Source: Mesorhizobium neociceri
GTDB lineage: Bacteria > Pseudomonadota > Alphaproteobacteria > Rhizobiales > Rhizobiaceae
Assembly: GCF_013520985.1 (NCBI RefSeq)
Contig: NZ_JACDTY010000007.1
Coordinates: 1 to 64,000 of the forward strand
Reading direction: 5' to 3'
Length of the DNA: 64,000 nucleotides
This document shows positions 49,007 to 58,898 of the stretch, in pieces; within the stretch, counting starts at the first letter, position 1, and the number at the start of each line of letters is the position of its first letter. Made by a program: the position numbers and the translations under genes. Under the pieces are notes generated by a model that did not search any database, was not told the origin of the DNA, and saw only the letters and a list, made by a program, of their open reading frames with translations.

Positions 49007-49797
49007 CGCCGGTCTCCGGCAGGCTTGGGCCGATACGAGAATTTCTGCTTGACGACACGCCACAGGAACAAGGGATTGCCGACGACGTAGCGGCGCCACA
49101 GCCGGCCCGGCTCGATGCACAGGCGAAACAGCCATTCGAGCCTCAGCTGGCGCATCCACAGCGGCGCCCGTGGCACGGTGCCGGAGAGGAAATCGAGCAG
49201 TGCGCCAACGGCGACCGGCAGCGTGCAGTGGCGAGCGTCGATATGGCGGGCGATCCACAATTCCTGGCGCGGCACGCCCATGGCGACAAGCAGCACGTCG
49301 GGCCGCAATGCCTCGATGCGGTCGACGATTGCCTGCTCTTCGGCGGGCGAGAAATAGCCGTCATGGATGACGACGAATTTGTGCTGCACGGCCAGCACCG
49401 CCAGCTTGACCGACGCCGCCTCGGCGTTGGCGCGGGTGGCGCCAAGCAGCCCGACGGTCAGCGGCCTTGCCGATGCCTGCAGAAACGCCGGAATGAAATC
49501 GGTGCCGTTGAGATTGTCCGGGAATGGCGCGCCGTAGAGCAGCTTTGCCGCCAGATCGACGCCGACGCCGTCGGGAAGGATGAGGAAATCGTCGAGCGCT
49601 TCGGCAAAGACCGGATCGGTATAGGCGATGTTGGCATTGTGAGCGTTGAGAAAACTGACCTTGGTGAAGCGCCGCTCGGCAATCAGCCGGGCCAGCAGCG
49701 CGATCGCGTCATCCCAGCGAATGGCGAGGACCGAAATGCCAAGGATCGTCTTCAGCGTATCGAGCCCTAGGGCGGCGCGGGCGGTGTGCATGTTCAT
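49003..49797 (-). CDS. WecG/TagA/CpsF-family glycosyltransferase
   Basis: Protein of 264 residues with the family signatures SFLNAHNANIAY, LPDGVGVDLAAKLLYG, LNGTDFIP and the later VAMGVPRQELWI. The family transfers a sugar such as N-acetylmannosaminuronate or glucuronic acid to a lipid-linked intermediate. ATG at 49797 follows AGGAGGT and overlaps the previous gene's stop by four bases (ATGA), giving tight coupling with both neighbours. Confidence 0.92.
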   Translation of the reverse strand: MNMHTARAALGLDTLKTILGISVLAIRWDDAIALLARLIAERRFTKVSFLNAHNANIAYTDPVFAEALDDFLILPDGVGVDLAAKLLYGAPFPDNLNGTDFIPAFLQASARPLTVGLLGATRANAEAASVKLAVLAVQHKFVVIHDGYFSPAEEQAIVDRIEALRPDVLLVAMGVPRQELWIARHIDARHCTLPVAVGALLDFLSGTVPRAPLWMRQLRLEWLFRLCIEPGRLWRRYVVGNPLFLWRVVKQKFSYRPKPAGDRR

Positions 49798-50966
49798 GCA
49801 AACACCTCCTGCCCGACCGGCCCGAGCCTTTCCAGACCGAGCCTGATGGCGGCGTCCAGTTCCTTGATCTGCCGGCGATGGAAGGCGCTGCCGTCGACAT
49901 CCCTGACATCGGCCGCCGCCGCTTCCAGCGCGCCGGCGAAGGCAGCCGGATCGTCCGACACCACGCAATTGGCCGGGCGATGGTCGATGCCGCGCAGCGA
50001 GCGGCTGGTGGCCACCGACGGCAGGCCGAGTTCGAAGGTTTCGATGGTCTTGAGCTGCACGCCGCTGCCGGCGGTGCTGATCAGCGGAATGACGGCGGCG
50101 CCACGCACGAAAGCCTGCGCGTCGGGCACGCGGCCGACGAATTCGACACCGGGATGCGCAGAGCTGATGTCGGACGGCATGTTGCCGGCGATCCTGATGC
50201 GAAAATTCCGGCGAAGATGCGGCACGGCCTTTTCCAGGAACCAGTCGAGGCCGATGCGGTTCGGCTGCCAGGTCCAGGTGCCGATCAGCGCCGCGTCGTA
50301 ATCGATGCGGCGCGGCTTTACAGGCTTGGGCGCCGTGGCAGTGGTCACCAGCGGCAGCACCGCCGAGCGGTCGTCGGAGGCAACGCCGAGTGCCGCGCGA
50401 TCTTCCTCGGCCAGCGTGAAAACGAAGCAGGCCCGGCGGCAGAGCCGCTCCTCCATGGTCTTGAGCAGTCTGGCCTCGCGGGCAAACAGCAGGCGCTGGA
50501 AGCGACTGTTTGCTGCGGCCGCATTCTCCCTTGCCGAAGCATGTTCGACATTATGGGCGACGAAGATCGAGGGGTGGTTGGCGAACAGTTTTTCAAAGGC
50601 GCCGGCGAACTGCACGGAGTTCAGGACATAGCCGTCGAAAGGGCCGGCGCGTTCGATCGCGGCGCCGACTTCGCTGTCGGAAACCGCGCGCAGCTTCACG
50701 GAAGCGAAGGTGAGCCCTGACAGCATCGCCTTGCCGAGCCAGGCGAGCTTCTGCCGTGCCGAGGCGCTTTCCGTGCGCACGTCGATGGCGCCGAGCACGA
50801 TGGTGTTTTCGGGATCGCTGGGCGCCTTGCCCGGCCAGATGAAGCCGATGACGGTGACGCGCACGCCAGCGCGCCGCAAAGCGGCGATAATCGCAGCATT
50901 GGCGATCTCATAGCCCGAAGCGAGTGCGCCGTCGGGCACGATCGATGTGGCGAACAGCAGATGCAT
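49794..50966 (-). CDS. Family 1/4-type glycosyltransferase
   Basis: Protein of 390 residues with a GT-B pattern. The N-terminal domain starts MHLLFATSIVPDGAL, and the middle contains 'HNVEHASARENAAAANSRFQR'. The C-terminal donor-binding domain includes 'IRIAGNMP', 'VEFVGRVPD' and 'PLISTAGSGVQLKTIETFELGLP', with the conserved Glu of retaining enzymes. ATG at 50966 has AGGTGAG before it; two further in-frame starts lie upstream. First gene of a three-gene minus-strand unit with four-base overlaps. Confidence 0.88.
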   Translation of the reverse strand: MHLLFATSIVPDGALASGYEIANAAIIAALRRAGVRVTVIGFIWPGKAPSDPENTIVLGAIDVRTESASARQKLAWLGKAMLSGLTFASVKLRAVSDSEVGAAIERAGPFDGYVLNSVQFAGAFEKLFANHPSIFVAHNVEHASARENAAAANSRFQRLLFAREARLLKTMEERLCRRACFVFTLAEEDRAALGVASDDRSAVLPLVTTATAPKPVKPRRIDYDAALIGTWTWQPNRIGLDWFLEKAVPHLRRNFRIRIAGNMPSDISSAHPGVEFVGRVPDAQAFVRGAAVIPLISTAGSGVQLKTIETFELGLPSVATSRSLRGIDHRPANCVVSDDPAAFAGALEAAAADVRDVDGSAFHRRQIKELDAAIRLGLERLGPVGQEVFA

Positions 50967-51138
50967 CTCACCTATCCAAGCGTCAGCCACTATCAAAGCT
51001 GGGTGAACCCTTGATTAAGTCACTCAACGCAACGGATGAAAGGCACCGATCAGCAGGCTCGCTGCGAAAGGTGATTAACGAAACCTTATCATCGCGGTGC
51101 TATCGGAAGCCAGATTTAATGCCATACAGCTGGAGCGG

Positions 51139-52137
51139 ATGATCCCTTTGTCATCGGATGGTTCGGTATCGATCGCGGGACGCTCTCCGGGGCTCGTCGC
51201 CGAGACCATCGAAGTCGTCGTCACGCTGCCGACCTTCAAGCGGCCGCAACTGCTCCTGGAAACGCTGGCGTCGCTGAAGGCGCAGCAAACCAGCCGGCGT
51301 TTCGCCGTTATCGTAATCGAGAACGAGGCCGAGGCGCGTGAAGGCGCCAAGGCGGCAGTGCCGCTGCTCGAGCGCGGCGATATCCAGGGCATGGTCATCG
51401 TCGCCCATGAGCGCGGCAATTGCAGCGCCTACAATGCCGGCTGGCAGACGGCGATCCTGCATTTCCCTGACTTTCGTCATCTGCTGGTCATCGACGATGA
51501 CGAGATCGCCGATGCCGACTGGCTGGAGCGGATGTGCAAGGCGGCGGAGACGCTTGGCGCCCACATTGTCGGTGGGCCGCAAGTGCCGGTCTTTGCCGAT
51601 CCGGCACACGCCAAATGGGCCGAGCACCCGGTGTTTGCGCCGCCCTATCGCGAGACTGGGTGCGTGGCCGCACTCTATTCCTCGGGGAACCTCCTGGTCG
51701 GGCGCAATGTGCTGACCGCCATGGGCCCGCCCTTCCTCGACCTGCGCTTCAATTTCATGGGTGGCGGCGATTCCGACTTCCTCAGCCGGTCGGCGCAGAA
51801 AGGGTTCGTGCTTGGCTGGTGCGCCGAGGCCAAGGTGCGCGAAGGCGTTCCGGCCAGGCGCGTCGAGGCCGACTGGATCCGTGCCCGCAGCCTGCGCAAT
51901 GGTGTGATCTCGACCTTGGTTGAGAAAAAGAAACGCGCCGGCACACCGTTGGCCGGCGTCAAGGTGTTTGCGAAAAGCCTTGCGCTGCTGGTAGCCTCGC
52001 CCTTGCGTGGCGCACTCAAATTGGCGCGGACAGGATCGCTGTCGACGGCGCTCTACCCCGTCTATGTCGCGCTCGGCCGCGTGCTTGCCGAATTCGGATA
52101 CGCCAATGAGCAATACAGGCAGCCTGAGAAGAACTGA
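51139..52137 (+). CDS. Family 2 glycosyltransferase
   Basis: Protein of 332 residues with a GT-A pattern: VVTLPTFKRPQLLLETL, VIVIENEAE, the metal-binding LLVIDDDEIAD (DxD near residue 117) and 'GGGDSDFLSR' later. It has no membrane span in the catalytic part; the C-terminus (about 280-310) is mildly hydrophobic. ATG at 51139 follows GGAGCGG; a GTG at 51097 in the same frame is possible. The next gene starts within its 3' end (32-base overlap). Divergent from the three-gene minus-strand unit. Confidence 0.87.
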   Translation: MIPLSSDGSVSIAGRSPGLVAETIEVVVTLPTFKRPQLLLETLASLKAQQTSRRFAVIVIENEAEAREGAKAAVPLLERGDIQGMVIVAHERGNCSAYNAGWQTAILHFPDFRHLLVIDDDEIADADWLERMCKAAETLGAHIVGGPQVPVFADPAHAKWAEHPVFAPPYRETGCVAALYSSGNLLVGRNVLTAMGPPFLDLRFNFMGGGDSDFLSRSAQKGFVLGWCAEAKVREGVPARRVEADWIRARSLRNGVISTLVEKKKRAGTPLAGVKVFAKSLALLVASPLRGALKLARTGSLSTALYPVYVALGRVLAEFGYANEQYRQPEKN

Positions 52138-53425
52138 CGAGCTGTTGCTGGGCGGCATCGTCACCCGCGACGGTGTTGCGACGGCCATTGCCGCGCTGTT
52201 GTTTGCCGTCATCATCGTGTCGTTCCGGCCGTTTCAGCCGGCAGGTGCTGAACTGACCGGCGACGGCGGCGACATCGTCAACCAGCTTGGCTTCAGTTCG
52301 CTCGGCGCCATCTCGATCTTCTCACTGCTGACGTTCGCCGACCCCAAGGTGGTGCGCTCTCTGCTCAGTCCGTCCTGGATCCTGATGCTCGGCTTTTTCA
52401 TGCTTTCGGTCATCAATGCGACCGACCCGTCCTCAGCGATGCGCGCGGCCTTCTTCACGCTGCTCGGCATTTTGACGATAGCGACGGTCCTGGTGCTGCC
52501 GCGCGACGCCGACAGTTTCTCGAAAGTCATCATCTTCTGCGCGATCGCGGTCATTGGCCTGTCCTATATCGGCCTCATCGTCTTTCCGCATGAAGCCCTG
52601 CACACGGCCGACTCGCAGGAGCCTGAACATGCGGGCCTGTGGCGCGGCGTCTTCGCCCACAAGAACATCGCCGGGCCGGTCATGGCCTGCTTCAGCTTCG
52701 CCGGCCTCTATCTCTTTCGGCGCGGGCAGCGGTTCTGGGGCGCGGCGATCTTCGGCGCGGCGATGGTCTTCATGCTGCACACCGGCTCCAAAACGACCGC
52801 AGGCCTGGTGCCGTTCTCGATCCTGATCGTGGTGCTGCCGGGCCTGATCGGCATGCGGTTCGGCACGCCGATCCTGTTTGCGCTGGCGATCATTGCCACG
52901 GCGGTCGGCACGCTCGGCATCGTCTTCATTCCGCCAGTCAAGGAACTGACGGCGACCTATTTCCCCGACCTCACCTATACCGGGCGCACAACGTTGTGGG
53001 AGTTCTCGGGCGCGATGCTGGCGAAGAAGCCCTGGACCGGCTACGGCTATGAAAGTTTTTGGGGAACACCGCTGCTGCTCAGCCAGGATCAGCCTTTCGA
53101 CCGCCCCTGGGACATCAGGACCATCGTGCATGGCCATGACGGCTATCTCGACATCGCGGTGCTGATGGGCATCCCGGCGCTGTGCGTGGCGGTCTACACC
53201 TTCCTGATCGCGCCGCTGCGCGACTACATGCGCATCCCGCCGCGCAAGGAGAACATCTATCTCGGCGACTTCTTCATGATGGTGGTGCTGTTCACGGCGC
53301 TGAACGCTTTCCTCGAAAGCTTCTTCTTCCATCGCGGCGACCCTGTCTGGCTGTTTTTCGTGCTCGGCGTGCTTGGCTTGAGGCAAGTGTCGCTGCGGCC
53401 GATCGCGGTGCGCCGGCGAAATTGA
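52106..53425 (+). CDS. O-antigen ligase / Wzy-like polysaccharide polymerase
   Basis: Integral membrane protein of 439 residues with about 10-12 hydrophobic helices and the Wzy_C-like periplasmic loop around 'DLTYTGRTTLWEFSGAMLAKKPWTGYGY' followed by 'HGHDGYLDI', a pattern shared by O-antigen ligases and polymerases. It would join or polymerise lipid-linked units produced by the neighbouring enzymes. Which reaction it does cannot be decided from sequence. Its start overlaps the preceding glycosyltransferase gene by 32 bases. Confidence 0.87.
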   Translation: MSNTGSLRRTDELLLGGIVTRDGVATAIAALLFAVIIVSFRPFQPAGAELTGDGGDIVNQLGFSSLGAISIFSLLTFADPKVVRSLLSPSWILMLGFFMLSVINATDPSSAMRAAFFTLLGILTIATVLVLPRDADSFSKVIIFCAIAVIGLSYIGLIVFPHEALHTADSQEPEHAGLWRGVFAHKNIAGPVMACFSFAGLYLFRRGQRFWGAAIFGAAMVFMLHTGSKTTAGLVPFSILIVVLPGLIGMRFGTPILFALAIIATAVGTLGIVFIPPVKELTATYFPDLTYTGRTTLWEFSGAMLAKKPWTGYGYESFWGTPLLLSQDQPFDRPWDIRTIVHGHDGYLDIAVLMGIPALCVAVYTFLIAPLRDYMRIPPRKENIYLGDFFMMVVLFTALNAFLESFFFHRGDPVWLFFVLGVLGLRQVSLRPIAVRRRN

Positions 53426-53512
53426 CCGGGCTGGCCTGATCTGGCCACCGCTGAGGGACTTCCCCGCTCGGACGGGAGCGTCTAAGGAGAAGCCTGTTTC
53501 GGAGGGCTCTCA

Positions 53513-54328
53513 ATGACGATCAGGCTTGTTCTCGCCGGCTGCGGCAATATGGGTTACGCCATGCTGGCGGGCTGGTTGAAATCCGGCAAGCTTGCGCCGC
53601 AAGCCGTGTTCGTGGTCGAGCCCAATGCCGACCTGCGCAAGCGTGCAGAGCACCTTGGTTGCGGTGTCGCCGCGGACGCGAACGGAATCCCGGCCGAGGC
53701 CGAGCCCGACCTGATCGTCATCGCCGTAAAGCCGCAGGTTATCCGCGACGTCACCGCCGCCTACAAGCGCTTCGGCGACGGCAGAACCACCTTTGTCAGC
53801 ATCGCCGCCGGCACGCCGGTCGCCACGTTCGAGCATATCCTCGGCCATCTCGCACCGATCATCCGCTGCATGCCGAACACGCCGGCGGCGATCGGCAAGG
53901 GCATGATGGTGGTCTATTCCAACCCGCTGGTTACCGACGATGTCAGGCGTTTCGTTGCCGAGCTGCTGTCGGCGAGCGGTGTGGTGACGACGATCGACGA
54001 TGAAGGCCTGATGGATGCGGTGACGGCGGTTTCGGGATCCGGTCCGGCCTACATCTTCCACTTCATCGAGGCACTGACGGTTGCCGCCGAGAAGGCCGGG
54101 CTGCCGGCCGAGACCGCCAGGCTGCTGGCCATGCAGACCGTCTATGGCGCTGCCGCGCTCGCGGCCGAAAGCGGCGAGGAACCCGGGGTATTGCGCCAGC
54201 AGGTCACCAGCCCCAACGGCACCACAGCCGCAGCGCTTGCCGTGCTGATGGGCGAAGATCGGCTGACGAAACTGCTGACCGAGGCGGTAGAGGCAGCGCG
54301 GCTCAGGTCGATCGAACTCGGGAAGTAG
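53513..54328 (+). CDS. proC: Pyrroline-5-carboxylate reductase
   Basis: Enzyme of 271 residues that makes proline from pyrroline-5-carboxylate with NAD(P)H. The Rossmann motif LAGCGNMGYAML lies at residues 6-17, IAVKPQ near 70, the MPNTPA motif near 121, and the SGSGPAYIFHF signature near 176 marks the substrate/dimer helix. GGAGGG precedes ATG at 53513. It appears monocistronic. Confidence 0.96.
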   Translation: MTIRLVLAGCGNMGYAMLAGWLKSGKLAPQAVFVVEPNADLRKRAEHLGCGVAADANGIPAEAEPDLIVIAVKPQVIRDVTAAYKRFGDGRTTFVSIAAGTPVATFEHILGHLAPIIRCMPNTPAAIGKGMMVVYSNPLVTDDVRRFVAELLSASGVVTTIDDEGLMDAVTAVSGSGPAYIFHFIEALTVAAEKAGLPAETARLLAMQTVYGAAALAAESGEEPGVLRQQVTSPNGTTAAALAVLMGEDRLTKLLTEAVEAARLRSIELGK

Positions 54329-54331
54329 ATC

Positions 54332-55648
54332 TCAACCGACCCCGTACAGCATCTCGTCCTGCAGCTTGCGCAAGGCGTATAGCCTTGTCGTCTGGTCGGG
54401 CGTGGCGTTGTTCGCAGTTAGCAATTCGCCCTTCCTGACCGGTTTCAGCACCTTGCCGCCCTCAAGCAGGCCGACCGGCACCGCCCGGTGGGCGCGGGCC
54501 TCTTCAACGGTCATGGTCCAGGAGCGGTAGCAGGTCTCGCCAATGGCATCGAAGGTCTCGCCGGCGGCGAGATCACGCTTGGCGACCGCGCAGACTTCGG
54601 CGACCGGCTTTGGCAGCGGCACCATGTCGGGCCGGCCGTAGAGCATGATGCGCGCCGCCGTCAGCGGCACTTCCAGCGAGGTCAAATGATAGGGCCTGAA
54701 GAAGCTGTAATAGGGGCCGTGGCCGATATGCAGATCGTCCATGCGCTCGACGATGCGCGGATGCGTCGCTTCGACGATGACGAAGACGCCGGGCGCCACA
54801 CCCTTGCCGATCGTGTAATCGACGACGCCCTTCTTCGACAGAATGCCGCCATCGGCGCGTGGAATGAGCACCTTGGCCAGCTGGTCGCGGTCGGCCTTCG
54901 GGCCATGCATGCCTGGCACATCCGGCACCAGGCCGGTGGCATTGGCGATGGCGCACATCTCGACCATGGTTTTCGAGCCGTCGACGAACTCGACCAGCAT
55001 GCGCGGGTTCATATTGCGGCGGATCGCTTCCTCGCGATAGTCGTCCGGCACGGCATCGTGGTTGAGCGGATTGTTCTTGCCCTTGCCGGCCGAGACGATG
55101 GTGTAGCCGAGCGCAGAGGCGAACTCGATCAGCTCCATGCAGCTCGACGGCTCGTCGCCTGCGCCCACCGAATAGACGACGCCGAGCCGGTCGGCCTGCT
55201 GCTTGAGATAACAGCCGATGGTGACGTCGGCCTCGACATTCATCATCACCAGATGCTTGCCGTGTTCCATCGCCTTCAGGTCGAAATCGGCGGCGACGCC
55301 GGGTTTCCCGGTGGCGTCGATGACGACGTCGATCAGCGGATTGGTGACCAGCATCTCGTTCGAGGTGATGGCGATTTTTCCGGCCTCGATCGCCGCGGTG
55401 ACTTTCGACGCGGCCTCGGCCTCGACCGCCATCGCCTCGTCGCCATAGGCAACGCGGATGGCGTCACGCGCCGTGTGCGGGCGGCGCGTCGAGATGGCGC
55501 AGACCTCGATGCCCGGCATCAGCATGCCTTGCGTGACCAGGTCGGTGCCCATTTCGCCGGAGCCGATGATGCCGATGCGTACCGGGCGGCCTTCGGCGGC
55601 GCGCCTGGCGAGATCGCGGGCCAGTCCGGTCAGGGCGACATTGGTCAT
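54332..55648 (-). CDS. Homoserine dehydrogenase-like oxidoreductase with SAF domain (COG4091)
   Basis: Protein of 438 residues. An N-terminal NAD(P)-binding domain has GIIGSGEMGTDL near residues 22-33, a middle region follows with the conserved 'ADVTIGCYLK' and 'SVGAGDEPSSCMEL', and a C-terminal SAF-type domain ends the protein. The COG4091 group resembles homoserine dehydrogenase in its N-terminal part, but it is not the biosynthetic enzyme; no reaction can be assigned from the sequence. ATG at 55648 gives the family length; a longer frame to 55783 lacks similarity. No strong ribosome site is visible. Confidence 0.8.
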   Translation of the reverse strand: MTNVALTGLARDLARRAAEGRPVRIGIIGSGEMGTDLVTQGMLMPGIEVCAISTRRPHTARDAIRVAYGDEAMAVEAEAASKVTAAIEAGKIAITSNEMLVTNPLIDVVIDATGKPGVAADFDLKAMEHGKHLVMMNVEADVTIGCYLKQQADRLGVVYSVGAGDEPSSCMELIEFASALGYTIVSAGKGKNNPLNHDAVPDDYREEAIRRNMNPRMLVEFVDGSKTMVEMCAIANATGLVPDVPGMHGPKADRDQLAKVLIPRADGGILSKKGVVDYTIGKGVAPGVFVIVEATHPRIVERMDDLHIGHGPYYSFFRPYHLTSLEVPLTAARIMLYGRPDMVPLPKPVAEVCAVAKRDLAAGETFDAIGETCYRSWTMTVEEARAHRAVPVGLLEGGKVLKPVRKGELLTANNATPDQTTRLYALRKLQDEMLYGVG

Positions 55649-55779
55649 ATGCAAGCGTGTCCGCAATTTCTTGATTTGCAGGCGGAATAGCAGGGAACGG
55701 CCCTGCTTTGCCAACGAAACCGGCGGACAGCGGCAATTTCTCAGACAATACGCCCGGTCGAGCAGGAACAGGTGCGTCG

Positions 55780-57174
55780 TCAAACCACCCTGACGTAGCT
55801 CGTCATGCCGGTTTTTTGGTGCTCGATGATGTGGCAGTGCAGCAGCCAGTCGCCTTGATTGTCGGCGACGAAGCCGAGTTGCACCTTCTCATTGGGCTGG
55901 ATGAGATAGGTGTCGGAAATGACAGGCTGCACCTGGCGGGTCGAGGACGACAGCACCTTGAAGCTCATGCCGTGCAGATGCATAGGATGCGATTGCGGCG
56001 TCAGATTCTCCATGTCGATGACATAGCTCTTGCCAAGCTTCAGTTCGGCCAAAGGGGCGGTCGGGTCCGGCGTGTCGCCTGGCCACGGCACCTTGTTGAT
56101 GGCCCAGAAGCTGTAGCCGAGCGAGCCGCATATGCCATCGCTCGGGACGTTTTCCGCCGTGGCGCTGAGCGACAGGGCAATGTGTTTCGCGCTGCCGAGA
56201 TCCACCTCCGCCACCGGATTGATCTCCAGGGGCGCGAGGTCGCGCAGATCGCGTTTGAGCGAGCTCCCTGTCGCCCGCAAGGTAGCCAGGGTTTTGGGCT
56301 TGGTGCCCCTGACATCGCCCAGGCTGACGATCGCGCCCTCCTCATCCGGCATGCGGATGGCGAGCTCCATGCGCTGTCCCGGCCCAAGCAGCAAGGCATC
56401 GGGCGAAAAACGCTGCGGCACCGGATTGCCGTCGAGCGCGATGACCGCGGCTTCTGCGCCCTCGACGCGAAAGGCGTAGATGCGGGTGACGTCGGTGATG
56501 GCAACCCGCAGCCGCACCAGCCCGCCGGCCGGCGCGTCAGATTGCGGCTGATCGAGCCAGTTGGCGGTGCGCACAGTGCCGTAGGTGCCGGTTTTCGCGG
56601 CATCGCGCGGGCGGAATTGCTGGATGAACTGGGCGTCGTCGCCAAGCCGCCAGTCGCGCAGATTGAGGACCGCTTCGGCATCGAATTTCGGATCGGCGGG
56701 ATTTTCGACGACGATCACGCCGGTCAGGCCGTGGCCCATCTGCTCCAGCGTGTTGCAATGCGGGTGATACCAGAAGGTGCCGGCATCGGGCGGCGTGAAG
56801 GCGTAGTCGAAGTGATCGCCGGTATAGACATAGGGCTGGACCAGGAAGGGGACGCCGTCCATCTTGTTTGGGACGCGGATGCCGTGCCAGTGGATCGTCG
56901 TCGGATCGTCGATTCCGTTGACGAGCCGCGCGGCGAAGGGCTCGCCCTTTTTCATCCGCAGCACCGGCGGCATTCCGGATACACCATAGGTCAGCACGTC
57001 CCTGGTCTGGCCGACATCCATGAACTTCGCCTGGATCTTTGCCGTCTTGAGCACCACCGGCTCGGGCGTGGCCGCTGCCCAGCCGCCGAGCCGGCCCATG
57101 GCTCCAAGCCCGATGCCGCCCACGCCGGCAACCGCAGCCGTTTTCAAAAGCCTGCGGCGGGTGAGTAGGGTCAT
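55780..57174 (-). CDS. Tat-exported multicopper oxidase
   Basis: Protein of 464 residues with three cupredoxin-type domains. The N-terminus TRRRLLKTA followed by a hydrophobic stretch and GWAAA is a twin-arginine signal, so it is exported folded with copper. All four copper-binding clusters are present: IHWHG, WYHPHCN, HPMHLHG and the C-terminal HCHIIEHQKTGM, with the type 1 cysteine in HCH and Met. No Met-rich CueO insert is seen, so a general laccase-like oxidase is favoured over cuprous oxidase. ATG at 57174 follows GGAG; 57198 is an alternative start. Confidence 0.93.
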   Translation of the reverse strand: MTLLTRRRLLKTAAVAGVGGIGLGAMGRLGGWAAATPEPVVLKTAKIQAKFMDVGQTRDVLTYGVSGMPPVLRMKKGEPFAARLVNGIDDPTTIHWHGIRVPNKMDGVPFLVQPYVYTGDHFDYAFTPPDAGTFWYHPHCNTLEQMGHGLTGVIVVENPADPKFDAEAVLNLRDWRLGDDAQFIQQFRPRDAAKTGTYGTVRTANWLDQPQSDAPAGGLVRLRVAITDVTRIYAFRVEGAEAAVIALDGNPVPQRFSPDALLLGPGQRMELAIRMPDEEGAIVSLGDVRGTKPKTLATLRATGSSLKRDLRDLAPLEINPVAEVDLGSAKHIALSLSATAENVPSDGICGSLGYSFWAINKVPWPGDTPDPTAPLAELKLGKSYVIDMENLTPQSHPMHLHGMSFKVLSSSTRQVQPVISDTYLIQPNEKVQLGFVADNQGDWLLHCHIIEHQKTGMTSYVRVV

Positions 57175-57333
57175 TGCAGGCTCCAACGGAAAGAACATTG
57201 CCGGCGCAAAAGCCGATACTGCCACATCGCATCTTTGTCATGCCATGGCGAGCCAGATGACATTTGTTTGCACTGTGGCGTGAACGCCGGGCCGGCTGCC
57301 ATTCGTCCGCATGCCGGCTGCGGCGCTTGCGTG

Positions 57334-58013
57334 TCAGTTCAGCTCGGCCAGCAGCGCCTGTGCTTCGGCAAGGTTCTTTTCAGAGCCGGCAGCGAGATCG
57401 TATTTGTCGAGCTCAGCCGGGTCCTTGGGGATGTCAACGCCAAGCGCTTTCAACATGGCGTAGAGCGCGTCCATCGGTACGCCACCGTCGCGCGAGATGG
57501 TTTCGATCTGCCGGCGCTCCGGATCGGGCAGCGTCGAGATGGTCAGCAGCAACTGGCGCCGCTCGCGGAGGATGTCGCCTTCCTCGCCTTTCGGCTGCTC
57601 GGCGGGCGTGCCGAAATAGAGCAGCCGGCGCAGGCTTTCATTCACCCACGGCCGCTGCTGGCCGTTGGTCTTGAGATAGACCTCCTCGCCGATCATGCGC
57701 AAAACGGTGCCGAATTCCTCACCGCCGATATGGCGCAGATCGCCGCTGCATAGGGGCTGTTGCCGTCGGTCGGACCGTCCAGCGCCACCTTGCCGGGTTC
57801 GGCGGCAAAGCTGATGACCTGGCCAAGGCTGTCATCGGCCGACCCCTTGGCCTCGCCGCCGGCCTTCAGGGAAACCACACCGCGCATTTCGCCGAGACCG
57901 CCGGCGCTGATCGGCTTGCCCTTGTCACCTGGTGCCAGCTTCAGCAGCGTGCCGGGCGGAAACGGATCGTTGCGGCAGGCGTCGAGCAGCACGATGATAG
58001 GCGCGGCGCCCAC
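57334..58013 (-). pseudogene. Truncated, frame-shifted caspase-like (peptidase C14) gene
   Basis: Two adjoining frames belong together. The upstream part, near 58013 to about 57738, holds IVLLDACRNDPF, the catalytic-cysteine motif of bacterial caspase-like proteins. The second (57702 to 57334) continues with 'GEEVYLKTNGQQRPWVNES', a family C-terminal pattern. The junction near 57738 needs a one-base shift: the frame past NSPYAAA would continue as LRHIGGEEFGTVLRM. The N-terminal part with the catalytic histidine is missing and a TGA lies upstream in frame. Hence it is a relic. SDR gene sequence begins directly beyond. Confidence 0.8.
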
Positions 58014-58100
58014 TGGCTTTCAGCTTGCGAGCCGGTAGTGTTCAGCATGGCCGCCGGGTACGACAGTTCCGGCCTGACGGGCATTCACGGGAGGTTTGCG

Positions 58101-58874
58101 ATGACAACGGATTACACGCCGAAATTCGATCTGGCCGGCAAGGTGGTGCTGGTTACCGGCGCCTCGCGTGGTATCGGCCGCGCCTGTGCGCTCGCCTGCG
58201 CCGGCTCCGGCGCCGACATGATCGTCGGCGTTCGCAGCAAGGCCGACGGGGCGGACCTCGTCTCCGAGATCGAGCGCATCGGCCGGCGGGCGCTGGCGGT
58301 GGAGATGGACTTGACCGATCTCGCCACGGTGCGAAAGGCCGTCGCCGAGGCGCACGCCGCCTTCAGCCGCATCGACGTTCTGGTCAACAATGTCGGGCTC
58401 GGGCCGGAAAACCTAGCCGAGAATGTCACCGAGGAAGATTTCGACCTGACGGTGAACGTCAACCTCAAGGGCACGTTCTTCACCACCCAGGCGGTGGCAA
58501 AGCTGATGATCGCGCAAAAATCCGGGCGCATCATCAACATCAGCTCGCAGGCCGGCACGGTGACGCTGAAGGGCGAAGCGATTTACTGCATGAGCAAGGC
58601 GGCGATCAATCATTTGACCCGCTGCTTGGCGGCGGAATGGGCGCAGCACAGAATAGCCGTCAACAGCGTGGCGCCGACCTTCATCTGGACCGACGGCACG
58701 CGGCCCTCGCTGGCCGAGGCGGATTTCCACGCGCATGTGCTGGGCCACATCCCGCTCGGCCGCATCGGCGACCCGATCGACGTCGCGGGAACCGTGGTGT
58801 TCCTGGCGTCGCCGGCGGCCTCGCTGATCACCGGCGCCAACATCCTTGTCGATGGCGGCTGGTCGGTGGCGTGA
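58101..58874 (+). CDS. SDR-family oxidoreductase
   Basis: Short-chain dehydrogenase of 257 residues with TGASRGIG (residues about 18-25), NNVG near 95, the catalytic Ser in INISSQAG and YCMSK (Tyr-xxx-Lys). The end GANILVDGGWSVA is typical. GGGAGG lies before ATG at 58101; an upstream in-frame ATG at 58038 adds a tail without family match. Substrate unknown. It overlaps no neighbours, but sits between two disrupted genes. Confidence 0.88.
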   Translation: MTTDYTPKFDLAGKVVLVTGASRGIGRACALACAGSGADMIVGVRSKADGADLVSEIERIGRRALAVEMDLTDLATVRKAVAEAHAAFSRIDVLVNNVGLGPENLAENVTEEDFDLTVNVNLKGTFFTTQAVAKLMIAQKSGRIINISSQAGTVTLKGEAIYCMSKAAINHLTRCLAAEWAQHRIAVNSVAPTFIWTDGTRPSLAEADFHAHVLGHIPLGRIGDPIDVAGTVVFLASPAASLITGANILVDGGWSVA

Positions 58875-58898
58875 ATCGCCGGCCGTGCCTGGAATTGC

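Noticed and set aside
54488..55690. Long plus-strand frame opposite the COG4091 gene
   Set aside because: His/Asp/Gly-rich composition without domain features; it mirrors codons of the true gene.
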